DNA of 64,000 nucleotides from Siphonodentalium dalli (lineage: Eukaryota > Mollusca > Scaphopoda > Gadilida > Siphonodentaliidae), in the NCBI GenBank assembly GCA_032622095.1, contig CP136061.1:2046001-2110000 (forward strand), read 5' to 3'. The notes under the pieces were generated by a model. The model saw nothing but the letters and a program-made list of their open reading frames with translations, was not told where the DNA came from and searched no databases. Shown here piece after piece: positions 35,307-47,439 of this stretch. Made by a program: the position numbers and the translations under genes. Within the stretch, counting starts at the first letter, position 1. Each line of letters begins with the position of its first letter.

Positions 35307-36659
35307 TCATTTGCGAGAAAAGGAAAATTTAGGATTAGGAAAATTCGGCTTAGTTGATTTCTGGCTGCAGACGGGCTTGGCATGGGGGCCTCGGCATATG
35401 CTACAAAGATGAGTATATCTACATGCCGTGGCAAATCTGCAACCTCGAACCGAATTAAACATAAGACAGACTGAGGGCTGCCCTGAAGTTGCTTGGTTAC
35501 CATTGGCTTCGAATTGATTGGGTTTGGATGCAGCTGACACTTTGAACGACGAGTTGATTGGGCAAAATTTTGAGCTGTGATGCGGACTAAGGCAATTTAG
35601 GCATGACAATGTTGCTTTGTTCGAAAAAATAGAACAAAACAAATTGTTGTCCCTAACTGCCCAATCAACTTTCGTCCCCCGTGCCAGCCATGCTGCAGCC
35701 TTTGCTGAAAATGATGTGTGGTAATCATAAAAGGCTTCCCCATATTGTGAGCAAATTGTGACTATGTCATATAAATACACATCAAATTCATTTCTGCGAT
35801 TTGGAAACACTTCACAGATGACATTTCGGTATTTACCGAAGGCTTGTATAAATTCTGGTAAAGAGAGTTTTTTGGATAATCTTGCATCGTAAATCTTTTC
35901 TGAGTTCTTGGTATCCAGTGGAGGCATCAACAGCCTGGTTAGATTTATATCTTTGCCTGCTAGAATGTCAGAACGAAGCCCAGGAGTGATGTCAGGGTCG
36001 ATACTTGGCAGACTTGCCGATGGGACACCATGAGTTCCCATTAGAGAATTGGACTCACCAAGCGAAAAGTCTGTGACGTGTGAAGCTGAGTTTATATCCG
36101 GACTGGGCCTATAGGATGGCATCGTGGTTTGGTAACCATCTGACACATGCGTACTTGTGGAGGCATGTTGCCCGTCTATGTATTGTTGGTTCCTTTGAAT
36201 AAGGATGTCTAATTCCTCCCTTTGTTGGAGGAGTTTATTAATGTTTACATCTTGACTGTCACTGACATTGCCACATTGGAATCCCGATTTGAGGCTTGCC
36301 TCCTTTGAACAGGTATATTTAGAATTTGATTTTCCCTTATGTGGCTTTCCAATTGGTTCACAAATAACGTCCTCATCATCACTGCTATTCTGGACGCCGG
36401 CGTTGGCATCCCACAGCTTCGTAAGTTCCGATTTTTTGAAACTTGTCGGTGTTCGGACGCCGTATTTCAACAATTCCGACCGCAGCTTCCTTGTTGTCCA
36501 ATTTTTTGGATCTGGACTACGGTCCCACGGATTAGTTTTATTGTGTGCCGAAGTTTCGGCGTCGTCGTCTACGGCCGAACGTCCACGTCTCGAGTTCAAA
36601 GAATTTGGATTTGCCGCAGCCCGGCGGCCATTGTTTGTTTTTGTTTTAGCTTTTCCCAT
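35307..36659 (-). mobile_element. Ngaro-like element: gag-like region with zinc fingers
   Basis: About 450 codons starting MGKAKTKTNNGRR. A basic N-terminal part with a SAP-like segment (TRKLRSELLKYGV) is followed by a Ser-rich middle. The C-terminal part has a CCHC knuckle (C-x2-C-x4-H-x4-C in CLNCLSPHHSSKFC) and a CCCH finger (C-x8-C-x5-C-x3-H). It probably binds the element's RNA (inference). It abuts the RT region. Plus-strand frames over it are shadows. Confidence 0.8.
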
Positions 36660-36793
36660 AGCAGAACTCCAAAAGTTGTAACAAACAACTTTAAGTTTAA
36701 CAAGCCTCGTAAGCTCCGGAATGTCGCCCGAAGTTGGAATAGAATATTGAGTGTCCGCTACGAGTCTAATTGCTGCACTGCTTGATTAATTAT

Positions 36794-37289
36794 TAATAAA
36801 TTATGCGCAATTTAACGTTGTTTAAGATTGTTGAAAGAATGGATTGTTGATGCTATAAATTCTGAGACAAAGAGAATCTGAGATATTCCATATTTGTAAA
36901 AGTGCTCATGAAGTAATGACATCATTAAGCTAGAATCAGGATTTGATTGGTTCTTAATATATATTTCACGACGTCACTACGGAGTGCCGTGATTTCATTA
37001 GTTCTATAGATATCTTGGTTGGTGATGTAGAAACTGTCTATTCTCAATTACGGTATTTGCACTACTCTAGTCTGGGAATCTTGATACCGTCTTATGCAAA
37101 TCTAGTGGCACCAACTGCTGTCTTTCTATGTACGCTCGCGGTATAATTAGATGCTCATCTGCATATGAGCGTAAACATAGTTTGACCTTTGATGATTTTC
37201 GATGCAGACTCTGACAATCGTAGAGTATTAAATAATGACTTCGAGGAGTATCATAAACATTGATAAATCGCGATGCATTTATCTCCCAT
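36794..37289 (-). repeat. Ngaro-like element, outer split repeat A1
   Basis: 496 bp nearly identical to 31130-31625. It is the 5' end of the element on the minus strand and presumably carries its promoter (inference). Confidence 0.9.
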
Positions 37290-38199
37290 ATATATACAAG
37301 GCTCTTTGGTGCACCTAGCGTAACGAAATTTAATGTAACCGAGTGTTCAGTTTATCATGCTACATCCAGCGATCATATGTGCCTTAAAGCGACTCGTTAT
37401 CTTCAGATCAAAGTTCAAATCTTGTACATATAGATACCATTACAAATTTGAGATATGACAGTCCCATGCGAGTCAATCAGAATGAACCTTGTAATTCAAC
37501 TTAAATGGTATCAATGACAATTGAGAGGCTGCTGACTTCAGAAATGTCAGGACTCACTTCATAGTTGATACATGCTGTTTGCATTTATAGGTGACAACTT
37601 ATAAACCGCTTTGTTTTCCCATTTGTTCGCTAAATTTTTTGCATCAAACTATTTTTAGCTCAGTTTTAAATTGATGCACTCATTTTGTGCCAAAAATAGT
37701 ACTACACGAATAATATGACCATACGTAAACGTTATAAAGCCCACGTAGATTAAATCTGGCAGTTTGCGATTCGAAATACATGTATAATAATTACCGCTTT
37801 TGAATTATACCGGTATCGAAATTAGTCGACGAAATTGATGTGACAAAGATAAAGGGAAATAATGACATTTCTTCCTGTGCTCAAATAGAACTTTCGAAGA
37901 GGTGTTCTTTTGTGCGACACTGTTCACATTTTCACAACATTTTTTACTCGATGCGTTTACTGTTAACACCGAAGATCTGGTCTGCTTGACAGCGTGGAAA
38001 TATAATAAAATTACATTACAAAATGCTCCAAGTTGTGTGTTGAAATTATGCACTACATGTGGAGTGATTACAGGGCGTGCTGTATAGATCATGGTGTGTT
38101 GCTACACCGCTAAGTCATGTAGTCCGAAAATATCCAACGTCTATTCAAATCTGAGATAGAAATGCTTATTTGCATAAGTTGGAGGGAATTATGTGAGCA
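37290..38199. other. Non-coding flank of the Ngaro-like element
   Basis: Overlapping short frames on both strands at 37800-38092 have no recognisable motifs. Confidence 0.4.
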
Positions 38200-39974
38200 C
38201 ATGGTGACGTCATACAGTATAGTACAGTTCACACTCCGAAGAAACAAGTCCTGTTACAGTCATGTCGCAAGTATATGGGTGCTCGTCCCATATCCCAACT
38301 AAAGAACACAGGTGTGACATTAAGAACTAACCGGCACGATTGAACATAGTGACATTAACGGATTGACAGACCCATGTCACAGTATATGTCGCAAGCATAT
38401 GAACGCATGCATTTGACACTATATCAATATGTGGGATACATACACAAAACCGCACGCGTATGTTACTGGTATCAGTATATCGAACGATTGCAACCTTAAG
38501 TGTCATCCTTACGCGACGCAGGCATGCGCATAATTCCCAAAATTCAGTCATACCAGAGTCCAAAATATTGTACCCAAATACAGGTTATGTCACACCGTTA
38601 TATAATCGTTATTTGTTTGTGTGTAAAGCGTTCCTACATAAATAATGTGTACACTGCTACTACGTCAATAAAGCAATTTCCAGTCAATATATACCAGGAT
38701 ATGTTGATCAACTTCGGAACGCAATGTGAAATTAAGAAGTATCCACGATTAAATACAATTTCCCACTACCGGTTGGACAGACTATTGTCATAACTATTGT
38801 ATGTCGCAAGCATGTGGATGCACTTATGACACGATATCAATGTCGCATGCTTGGTATGGAATATATACACAAAACTACGCGTGTGTCTTACTGTTGTCAG
38901 TATATCGGACGAGTTCAATGGCGTAGGATAGCACAATCTGCCAAAAACATTATTGTTCTCATTAAAAGACGCATGCATGCATGATTATCATACACTATCG
39001 GCCAGTAACAAACATGCAACTGTGTCTGTTTACCACACGCTCGATCGATATATTCTAACTGACTCTTCCCCACCGATGTCTCTATATATATCCCTGCAAG
39101 ATAGATGTTGCCTAACACTGTTTCTTGAGTGAAATGCTCAATTTCAGGAAAAAAAAACCGCATAGATTTAACCATAAAACCTGCATTTTAGTAACTTAAT
39201 TTGTATTTTTCTTGCGATAATTGTCATATCTGCTTCAAAATAATACGGACACCAAACACCATCAGCACCAACATTCAGTCATACACGTAGTCGAGAATAC
39301 TGTACCCAATTACTGGTTGTGTAAACATTTTAAGGCTTCATTTTTTGTACACTGAGCTACTACGTCAATAAAGCAATGTTCAGTCCATATGCCAGGATCC
39401 ATTAATCGATGCCGCAACCATGTGAACGCCCCTACCGGAATATCGACGTATCCCAACTCTAGAACGCATGCAATGTGAAATTAAGAATTAACCACAATTG
39501 AACATAGTATACCACTAACGGATTGTCAAACTATTGCCATATACTGAATGTCGCACGCATATGGACGCACTTGACACGACATCAATATCGCACGCTTGGT
39601 ACGGAATATATACACAAAATCGCATGCGCGAGATACTGTTGTCGTATATCGGACGAGTGCAGTGGCGTAATGATCGCACGATCAGTCAAATACAAATTGT
39701 TATCCTTACGCGACGTATGCAAGTATGTCATATACCAGGGGGAAATAACACACATATGCGGCTGTTAATCACACATTGGAACGGCATATTCTAACTGACC
39801 CTTCCCCACAAGTGTCTCTACATCCCTGCATTATGGATGTTGCTCAATACGGTTTCTTCCACGAAAGTGTCAAATACATATAACGATTATAACTCATAGA
39901 TTTAATCACACAACCTGGAAATTTTAAGTATTTTAGTGACTGTTTGTATTTTTCCTGCAATATTTGTTTATCCT

Positions 39975-40116
39975 TTTAATGCTGGGAGCTGCAATGTTGT
40001 GGTATTAAAGACCATGTTCCAGTGCCTTCCCTTATATATGAAGCCTCGTATATGTAAGAGAATGCGTTGGCACAGGGTTTTTCGTAATATTTCCGGAAAC
40101 TCAAGTCATGAAATTG
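39975..40116. mobile_element. MITE, family B copy (shortened)
   Basis: Contains GCTGGGAGCTGCAATG, a single CTTATATATGAAGCC hairpin and CGTTGGCACAGGGTTTTTC, with TTAA on the right side (40117). The left end is TTTTAAT, an eroded TTAA. Confidence 0.7.
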
Positions 40117-41011
40117 TTAAATTTAATAGACACCATGCACTATCAGCATCAAAACTCTAATAGCAGGTAGCGTTGAGAACACTGTACACAATTGCTGGTT
40201 ATGTCACAAGTCTAAGGCCGTATTATATATTTTAATGCGCTCTCACATCACCCATTTCCACACTGCGCTGGTACACCAATAAAGGATTTTCAGTCTGAGT
40301 TGATCAATGTCGCAACCATATGGGCGTCCTTCTGGAATATCGACATACCCAACTATGGAGCGCATTGTGAAATTAAGTAATAGCCACCATTGAACTTCCT
40401 ACCACTAATGGGTAGGCAGACTATTTCCATATTGTATGTCGCAAGCATATGAAAGAACTTGCCACCATATCAATATCACTCGCTTGGTATGAAATAAACA
40501 AAACCGCATGTGTGTGCTCGTGTCGTCAGTTTGTCTGACAAGTGCAATAACGTAATGATAGCTTGACCTGTCAGATACACTTCCACGATCGCACAGAATT
40601 TCATAAACATTCCGGAAGTCCACGCCGCATCTTAACATCTTTGCAATGTGTCTGTTCCTGCATGTGCAATGGAATCGTGAAATTGCCAGTTTGAAACTGA
40701 CTTTTTTCGGATTTTAATGCAATTGCTTGTAGCTACAGGTACCTGCTTAAATATAACTGACACCACAAACCGTCAATATTAAATCACAATCATACCAAGT
40801 AGAGCTGAGAACACTGCTACCAATTACTGCTATACCACGATGCCAGACTTATTAAAACTAGACCTAACTTTCATTACTTTCAACTTACGTTGAGAGTTGA
40901 CTGTAAGGAAACCTTGGTCTAGTTATTACTAGACTGCCACGATGCTAAAGCTGTAGTTTTATTTTGGTTATACTGAGTAAATACGTCAATCATTTCCCAC
41001 AGCACTACTGC

Positions 41012-42047
41012 TAGTGATGGGCGGTTAACCGAGAAAACAACTCGGTTTCGGTTTTTGACAATAAACCGAAAACCGACCGACGCGATTCTGCTCAAACCGA
41101 CATTACGTTTTTTTTAATATGTTTATTTTTCACTTAAATCGACTTATTATACCTCCCCAGGTACTTATTAGTTGATATTGTTATCAAATTATCGTCCTCT
41201 CTGGTCAATATTATATCGGAATATGTCCATTTCGTCTCAGATATGTGTTGTTACAATATCGTAGGCGACTGTTTTTGTTCTTTTTCAAAACATGGCCGAA
41301 CAAAATAACGAACAGGGTTCAACAAAACGCCCTGTTTGGAGTTATTTTACGCGTCTAACTGCAAAAAATGTCGCTGCTTAATATGTCATAAAAACGTATC
41401 AGAGCATGCAAATACCAGCAACCTGGCCCGACAGTCGAAAACTAAACCAAGTAAATGGTATGAACACTTTGATCGTCTGGACATTCCGATGTGACGTAAT
41501 CTGAGCAAACCATGTGCAGCTTGTAAACTATGTCGCAACATCAATCACAGACATCAAAGCGATCACACCGCAGTCATTGAATGTGGGTCAATCATGCACG
41601 TGTCAAGAATTGTTACACAGTCAGGTCAAGGACGCCCACTGTTTGTGAATTTGCTGTTTGCGGTTGAATTCTCAGATACTATAATGCATATAATATGATA
41701 AATATGTTTTAAACATGTCAGAAAGGGATGAACATTGAACAGTGAAGATGGGGGTGTTTATTTTTTTAAATACCGAATTGTATCATCTTTATGATCTTAT
41801 CGCATTGGTTTCATTTTGCGTCGGCATTTTGTCCTGTTGTTTACCGGTGATCGCAGTTCCTTCCTCAAATATTCAACGTTATTGGGACATTATTGACTCT
41901 AATTACGGTTACTTTGAAAGTATATACTCAAATTGTATGTATTTCAGTATAATTTCACTAAAAAACCGAAAACCGAACCGAAACCGAGGTTTTTTTCTCC
42001 CAAAAAAACCGAAACCGAACATAAAAAATCAAAACCGCCCATCTCTA
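41012..42047 (+). mobile_element. hAT DNA transposon relic with 8-bp duplication ACTACTGC
   Basis: ACTACTGC at 41004-41011 and 42048-42055 flanks ends TAGTGATGGGCGG / CCGCCCATCTCTA. Subterminal CCGAAAACCGA repeats are typical of BED-finger hAT elements. From ATG 41292 a remnant reads MAEQNNEQGSTKRPVWSYF, and a shifted frame gives CRCLICHKN...NLAR, a BED zinc finger start. Stops and shifts follow soon after. At 1036 bp it lacks most of a transposase, so it is an internally deleted copy. Confidence 0.88.
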
Positions 42048-42425
42048 ACTACTGCATCAATAATGGATCTTTCATTCCATATGCCAGGACGTGTTCATCA
42101 ACGTCACAACCGTGTGGTCACAACTCCCAAAATATTGAAACATCACGAGTCTCGAACACATTGTTAAGAATAGAAATGACCAAATTAGCAGACTCTTGCC
42201 ATCGTGCATATCGCAAGCATATGGACGCATGTGCCACTACCGGTATATCAATATGAAACGTTGGTATGCAATATATACACACAACTGATTATGTGTGTTC
42301 CTGTCGTCAGTTTACCATATGAGTGCAAATGCGCAAAGATAGCACAATTTTATGCACGAACAGTGAAATACCTCATGCGTTATTGTTATGGGATCGCAGG
42401 AGTTTCATAAACTTGGGGCCATAGC

Positions 42426-43228
42426 ACCGATGTATGTTCTTTCTTTGAGTGTCTAATTGAACATAATAATTGCTGTTTGCAGTCATGTTTCACGAACTTA
42501 TATAGCTATAGTAGTACATGTACTCTGATGTATGTAAGGCAAACTTATAGTAAATATTTGTATGTAGAGGATCTCACATGAGTTTATATTTTGTACGGAA
42601 TCTATGAATCGAGATAACTAAATTCGATTTGAGCCGAGGTTCACCGAGACTCAAATAGAATTTAGTGGATGAGGTTGATAAATTACGTATAAAGTAGAAT
42701 GAGTTTGATATACATTTTATCACATGATCAAATAAACGCGAAGCAACGTGAAGTATTCATCGAAGAAAACTATCATAAACGTCAGCAATCGCAAGTCGTT
42801 TAAATAATGGCGTGACGTCATCGCACGTGCTAATATTACATGTGTGTCTTACCAATAATTATGAACCTGGTTTTGGGAGTTAATTATGTGATAAATTGTG
42901 ATATTAAACGAACAACAGGAAATAGTGCCAGGTGACCCTTGACTTCCGGTCTGTCTTCTATTTACACTCCATATATTATGCCTTCCAATATTTTTCCAAC
43001 CAGCTATAATCATGAAGAGTTTGAAAAGTTATGTCATTATATATACACCATTAAATACATCAAAGTGTCTTTATTGATATGGGACTATTTCTTTACACGC
43101 GCAAACAATGAACAGTTACATGAAAAGTCATCCCATGTCTTATAGAAGCCGATGTTAGTTTAGCGTCCCATTTGTTGATTTAAGTAGGTTTTGTCAAGGC
43201 TTTAGATCATGTAATAAATATAACCTAT
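42426..43228. other. Non-coding stretch
   Basis: Nothing recognised. Confidence 0.4.
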
Positions 43229-43370
43229 AACTCGTCCCCAGAGTATAGGCTATAGCGGAATTTACAAAACTCGTCCACTACATTAGGTCATGACCTCAAC
43301 AAAGGCTCGTCCAGTTCTAATTTTCTGGACTCGTTTTGTAAATTCCGCTATAAACTGGGGACTCGTTGTA
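43229..43370. repeat. Palindromic element (~140 bp)
   Basis: ACTCGTCCCCAG...TATAGCGGAATTTACAAAAC is mirrored by GTTTTGTAAATTCCGCTATA...CTGGGGACTCGTT. Arms are about 48 bp with one length difference. Possibly a small MITE. Confidence 0.75.
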
Positions 43371-44900
43371 GATCCTCTCTTTATTGCACACCCTGATCCC
43401 TGGAACATGACAAATGTGGCAAGAATGAAAAAATACCAACCGGTATGATGGCAGTATCTCATTCTAATAACAATATATTGCTTATTGGTGAATTTGGATT
43501 TAGTTCAAAATAATATGATCATACTGTTGGCCCAATATTTTATTAATCAGAAGGCAATCACATCACCCAGGAATCTTCATGTCTTTTCATTACACTTTCT
43601 GTTAGATATATATGTACATTGTACAGCCACATTCAAGTGTAAATTATGACACTTTCCAAACGTAATAGAACAAGATTTACATTCTCCAGAATTGAAGCAG
43701 TGTATATTTTCCTTAGAACAAGTGGATCAATACCCTGTACTTTCATAAGATGTTTTGCACTGAATAAATAACTACACATCAGCTTCCTGGAGTGAATTCC
43801 TTGTTACCTCAGGTCAAGAATCACTATACCTTGTGCACATATAATCATATTACACATGTATGCCTCCACCCCAAAAGTATCCATTGCACACATGACTACC
43901 TCCAATATAATTTAGAATAGATGATGTATTTTCTGTTATCCTGTTTTCTCATCATTTCCTTTTCTAGTAGTATTATAAGGAAGCTGAAGTTGCAAGTTAT
44001 TAAAAGTTTGTGTCCTTGGTGTTGATATTGTCTTTGTGTGTGAATAACATTCCAAGAAGAGAGCCCACAGAAAATAGTGGATTTGACATTTGTGTCATCA
44101 TAGTCAGGATACAACAGTTCCATTTAATCTCTGATTGTGAATTTTAATTTTACACCTGTCCAAAAAAATTGTCTGATGCCTTTTCAAAATGTATTCAGAA
44201 CCAGTAAATGTCAGATTACAGAGTTGAACTTCTGATAGTTGATATAGTTATATAGTTATATGTGTGATAAGCAGCATGTAGATCCAAAATATCCCTGAAA
44301 ATAGAAAATAAAACACTTAAAGTATACAATAATACATACACAATACAGACATGATTTTAACAAGTGTGGTTGCACAACTAATCAATTGATCAAGTGTATG
44401 CTGCATTGTAAGTAAGTACTCACTTCTTTTCATGGAGCTTGAACAGTTAAATAAAAGGAACGACTAACAGTTCTTTTTTATGCCAAGCAGTTTGAACTAC
44501 CGAGTACAACCATGTAAATGTTTGCTGACATCTAAAAGCATTGTTGTCAACATTAAAAATAAACAGTAGTAACTACTACTGTAGCTGGGATACCAGGAGT
44601 TTGCCTTAATGAGGGTTAAATAATTATTGTGCTCACAAGTCATCCAAGCTAATTATTAGTGTCTCTTTGATTTGCCGCACCTATTCCATGAGACACCTGA
44701 GACAGTTCCCCCTACATATATTCTAAGCTGATGACAAACACTCTTTATTGCTAATTATTAGTGCCACTTTAAAATCATCTGAGAAACCCAGCACCTATCC
44801 CACGACAATCCATGGGTCACGTTACAGTACCCCTGTGTATTAATTTTCCACATATATATTATTTTCTAAGCTGATACTACTTCATAGCTGATGCTATTTA
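43371..44900. other. Non-coding stretch
   Basis: An imperfect direct repeat around GCTAATTATTAGTG (about 44648 and 44750) with TATTCTAAGCTGAT. Otherwise nothing recognised. Confidence 0.4.
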
Positions 44901-44904
44901 TTAA

Positions 44905-45024
44905 CCCTTTCCTGACTGGAGCTTCCTGAATTTTGCAAAATCCCTGTGCCAATGCATTCTCTTATATATGCGAGTCGCCAATATGGCACCTCACCAACTA
45001 ATATAAAAGAGAATGCATTGGCCA
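44905..45024. mobile_element. MITE, family B copy (right end incomplete)
   Basis: TTAA at 44901 precedes CCCTTTCCTGACTGGAGC and one TGCCAATGCATTCTCTTATA hairpin with mirror GAGAATGCATTGGC. The second terminal sequence is not found, so the copy is truncated. Confidence 0.75.
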
Positions 45025-46296
45025 AGTCTATCCCAGGAAAAGGGAGCTATTGCTCCCACACCTATAATTACTGGCAATATTTTGTTCGCAGGTGCCAAAA
45101 TTTGCACTTGTCAAAATGTTCACGGTCACTGTAATAGTTGATTAAGGTATATAGGTTGATCGAAGGTATATTTATAACCTTTCCCATCAGTTAAATTATG
45201 GGCATGTGAAAAGTTTAACTGGACATATGTCTATACCACAATTCCACAGGTATTATTTTTTTTTGCCAAATATGCTTGAGGGTTATCAGCGTTGGCCATG
45301 TGTTCTGTGATGGGAACCATTACTTAAACAGTTAATGCTAATAAGACATATATCTTTCAAGCTAAGTTTGCAGCGGTACAAGTAACTTAAAATGGTTGAG
45401 TTTTAACATGTACGTTTCCATGGTACTACTAGTAGTAACTGCGATGAACAGTGGCTTGTCACTGGGGATCAGTGTCCACTGAGCCACTGACCATGCACAT
45501 GAGAAGATAAATTTACTTTGAGAAAAGTTCTACTGGTGTCAGCTTGTGTGAAACGAAAGGAGAACAATTTAATTGTACTTGCTCTCACTGATCGTTAGCT
45601 GACTAAACAATAAAAGAATTGAAAGACAGACCAATTGGGTTTTAACATAACCACAAATCGTGTATGGTAGCGATTTCGCATTCAGTAAGTTAATCCATTT
45701 TTACATCTCAGCTTACACATGGATATGCCTACATGTACATGGGGAAAGCGAAAAAATGCATGGTTAACTGATCATGATGGAAGGCTTGCATGATAGTTGT
45801 TTCGGTTTAATGTATAGTGTTTTCACAATGGACTTGTGTTAGAAATTTTGTTTTGTATTTAAACAGGAAGAGGCAAAAGTGTGTAACGGTAAAGTTCGGC
45901 AAACAAATTATCGCTGTCGAGGAAAAAATAAATTAGGTTTGAGGTCCTAAACATGGATTTTGGTCAGTCAAAACATGGAATTGTTTTTGGCCTTTTTATA
46001 TGTACCGGTACTGGTGCATGCAGTACATTTACATGTATGTTGTGCATGGCGGTTCTCAAATATATATTCAACATCGATTAAGAACTGTATCTGTAGCTGC
46101 GTAAATTTAAAACTGAGCGAGAAATAATAATGTCCATACATGACTCATGAGTGTCAGAGAGACTATTATAATATTACAACTATTAGGATGAAAGTTTCAA
46201 AAAATAATAACTGGATCCAAGACAATTCCCGCTACGTACTGTATTTCCTTGGTATCATGATTAACTTGAAGATGAAGTGTATAAACATTCTAGTGT
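45025..46296. other. Non-coding stretch
   Basis: Nothing recognised. Confidence 0.4.
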
Positions 46297-46633
46297 TGAA
46301 GGGGTCACTCTCACCAAAAAAAGGGTACACAGGATTTTCAAAATGTGCTGAAGGGTACACATGGTTTGAAATGTCGTTCTAAAGGACATTCAGTTTTCGT
46401 ATCTGCCATGATTTCTGCTAGAGAATAATTGTTTACGTTCCAATGAATATTAAAATGTACTGAAAACAAACTGCTAATGGGCGCCAGACTTTCATAAACA
46501 CAATTTAAGACTTAAGTAGTACTAGTGGTGTTCGTGCCGATCACAAACCCTGTGTACCCTTCAGCACATTTTCAAACCCTGTGTACCCTTTGAAAGTTTG
46601 AACAGCACTTTTTTGGTGAGAGTGACCCCTTCA
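46297..46633. mobile_element. Palindromic MITE, family D copy 1
   Basis: TGAAGGGGTCACTCTCACC at the left is mirrored by GGTGAGAGTGACCCCTTCA at the right. The arms go on through GGGTACACAGG and GTGCTGAAGGGTACACA motifs. A second, shorter copy sits inside the inverted repeat at 47703-48981. No clear target duplication. Confidence 0.85.
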
Positions 46634-47329
46634 GCCATACTAGTAGTGTGAAGGTGAGGCCATTTGGTATTGCAGAATGGTTAATAATAATACCAGTTTT
46701 AGTTTACTCTGACAAGTTTCATTTCAAAACTGAAAACAAAGTTACAAACTGTTATAACTTATATTAATAAACGGTACTGTACTGTACTGTGGTCAGTGTT
46801 GTGTACGGCAGACTTATTGTATTATTCCATACTTTCACATCAGGATTATCACCGTGAAAACCATTTTACAATCGCCGGGTGTCAGTCATTCCACAGGTTT
46901 TGGTAGTTTTATAGACCTTTTTCATGAGAATGAGATGACCCTTTTAGTAAATAAATGACCAGGTGTCTAACTAGAAAACCGGAAGTAGATTAAATATCCA
47001 GTGAGGAAATTGGAATTTCTTTCGTTGTAATACTATTTACCCTATCGACGTTAATTAACCGTCGCGCGTTCATACACATATAATTAACACTAGCTTTACT
47101 TACAGTGTTCGTCTTACTAAAGATTCTTCCAACTATTAGAAAGAAACAAAAGTTTTTTGCAACCGTTTACGGGAATGTTTCTGTCGGTTGAGCACCCGCG
47201 TGACACCAGAACTTAGTTCCGGTTAAATTGACCATGACATTTATACCGCAGTAAATAATTATATAGTTCAGCACCAAATTTAGGGGAATCACATGTGGAA
47301 ATTAGTGCCGATCACGCATTTGTTCAATC
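46634..47329 (+). other. Upstream region of the PIF1-like gene
   Basis: Non-coding; it probably carries the promoter of the gene starting at 47330, but no convincing TATA or initiator was identified. Confidence 0.35.
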
Positions 47330-47439
47330 ATGGCATCGTATCTGAATTCGGAGCAAAATGAAATTGCCAGTGTCATTGACAAAGGACATTCTGTCCTCAT
47401 TACTGGGCAGTGTGGAACGGGAAAATCTCATTTAATGAG
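47330..47439 (+). CDS. PIF1-like gene exon 1 (Walker A)
   Basis: Begins ATG (MASYLNSEQNEIASV), a short pre-helicase segment as in compact PIF1 proteins, and contains VLITGQCGTGKSHLMR. It ends ATGAG|GTATTA in phase 2; exon 2 supplies the third base of the Arg codon. The frame staying open to 47689 is intron read-through. Confidence 0.8.

Larger units (their letters stand above)
29476..37289 (-). mobile_element. Ngaro-like (DIRS order) tyrosine-recombinase retrotransposon, nearly whole and young
   Basis: Minus-strand element with gag-like, RT-RNase H and tyrosine recombinase regions in the Ngaro order. It has split direct repeats: A1 (36794-37289), body, B1 (31624-32088), A2 (31130-31625), spacer, B2 (29476-29940). 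A1/A2 are each 496 bp and B1/B2 each 465 bp; only two or three differences per pair were seen by eye, so insertion is recent. The internal B1-A2 junction equals the joined outer ends, as expected for an element replicating through a circle. No target duplication is expected or seen. It appears almost intact, with about one break in the coding part. A ~1.2 kb spacer with a minisatellite lies between A2 and B2. Confidence 0.92.
38200..42425 (+). repeat. Degenerate large-unit tandem array
   Basis: About five diverged copies of a 0.6-1 kb unit. Recurring words are ATGTCGCAAGCATATG, GACACGATATCAATAT, TTGGTATGGAATATATACAC and TACGTCAATAAAGCA, near 38390, 38800, 39545, 40435 and 42200. A family B MITE (39975) and a hAT relic (41012) interrupt it. 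Short frames in it are not genes. Confidence 0.7.

Noticed and set aside
36268-36785. Plus-strand frames of 137 and 148 codons
   Set aside because: Antisense shadows of the gag-like region of the Ngaro-like element.
41742-42256. Frames of 141 and 107 codons
   Set aside because: They span the CCGAAAACCGA subterminal repeats of the hAT relic and its flank, without any domain.
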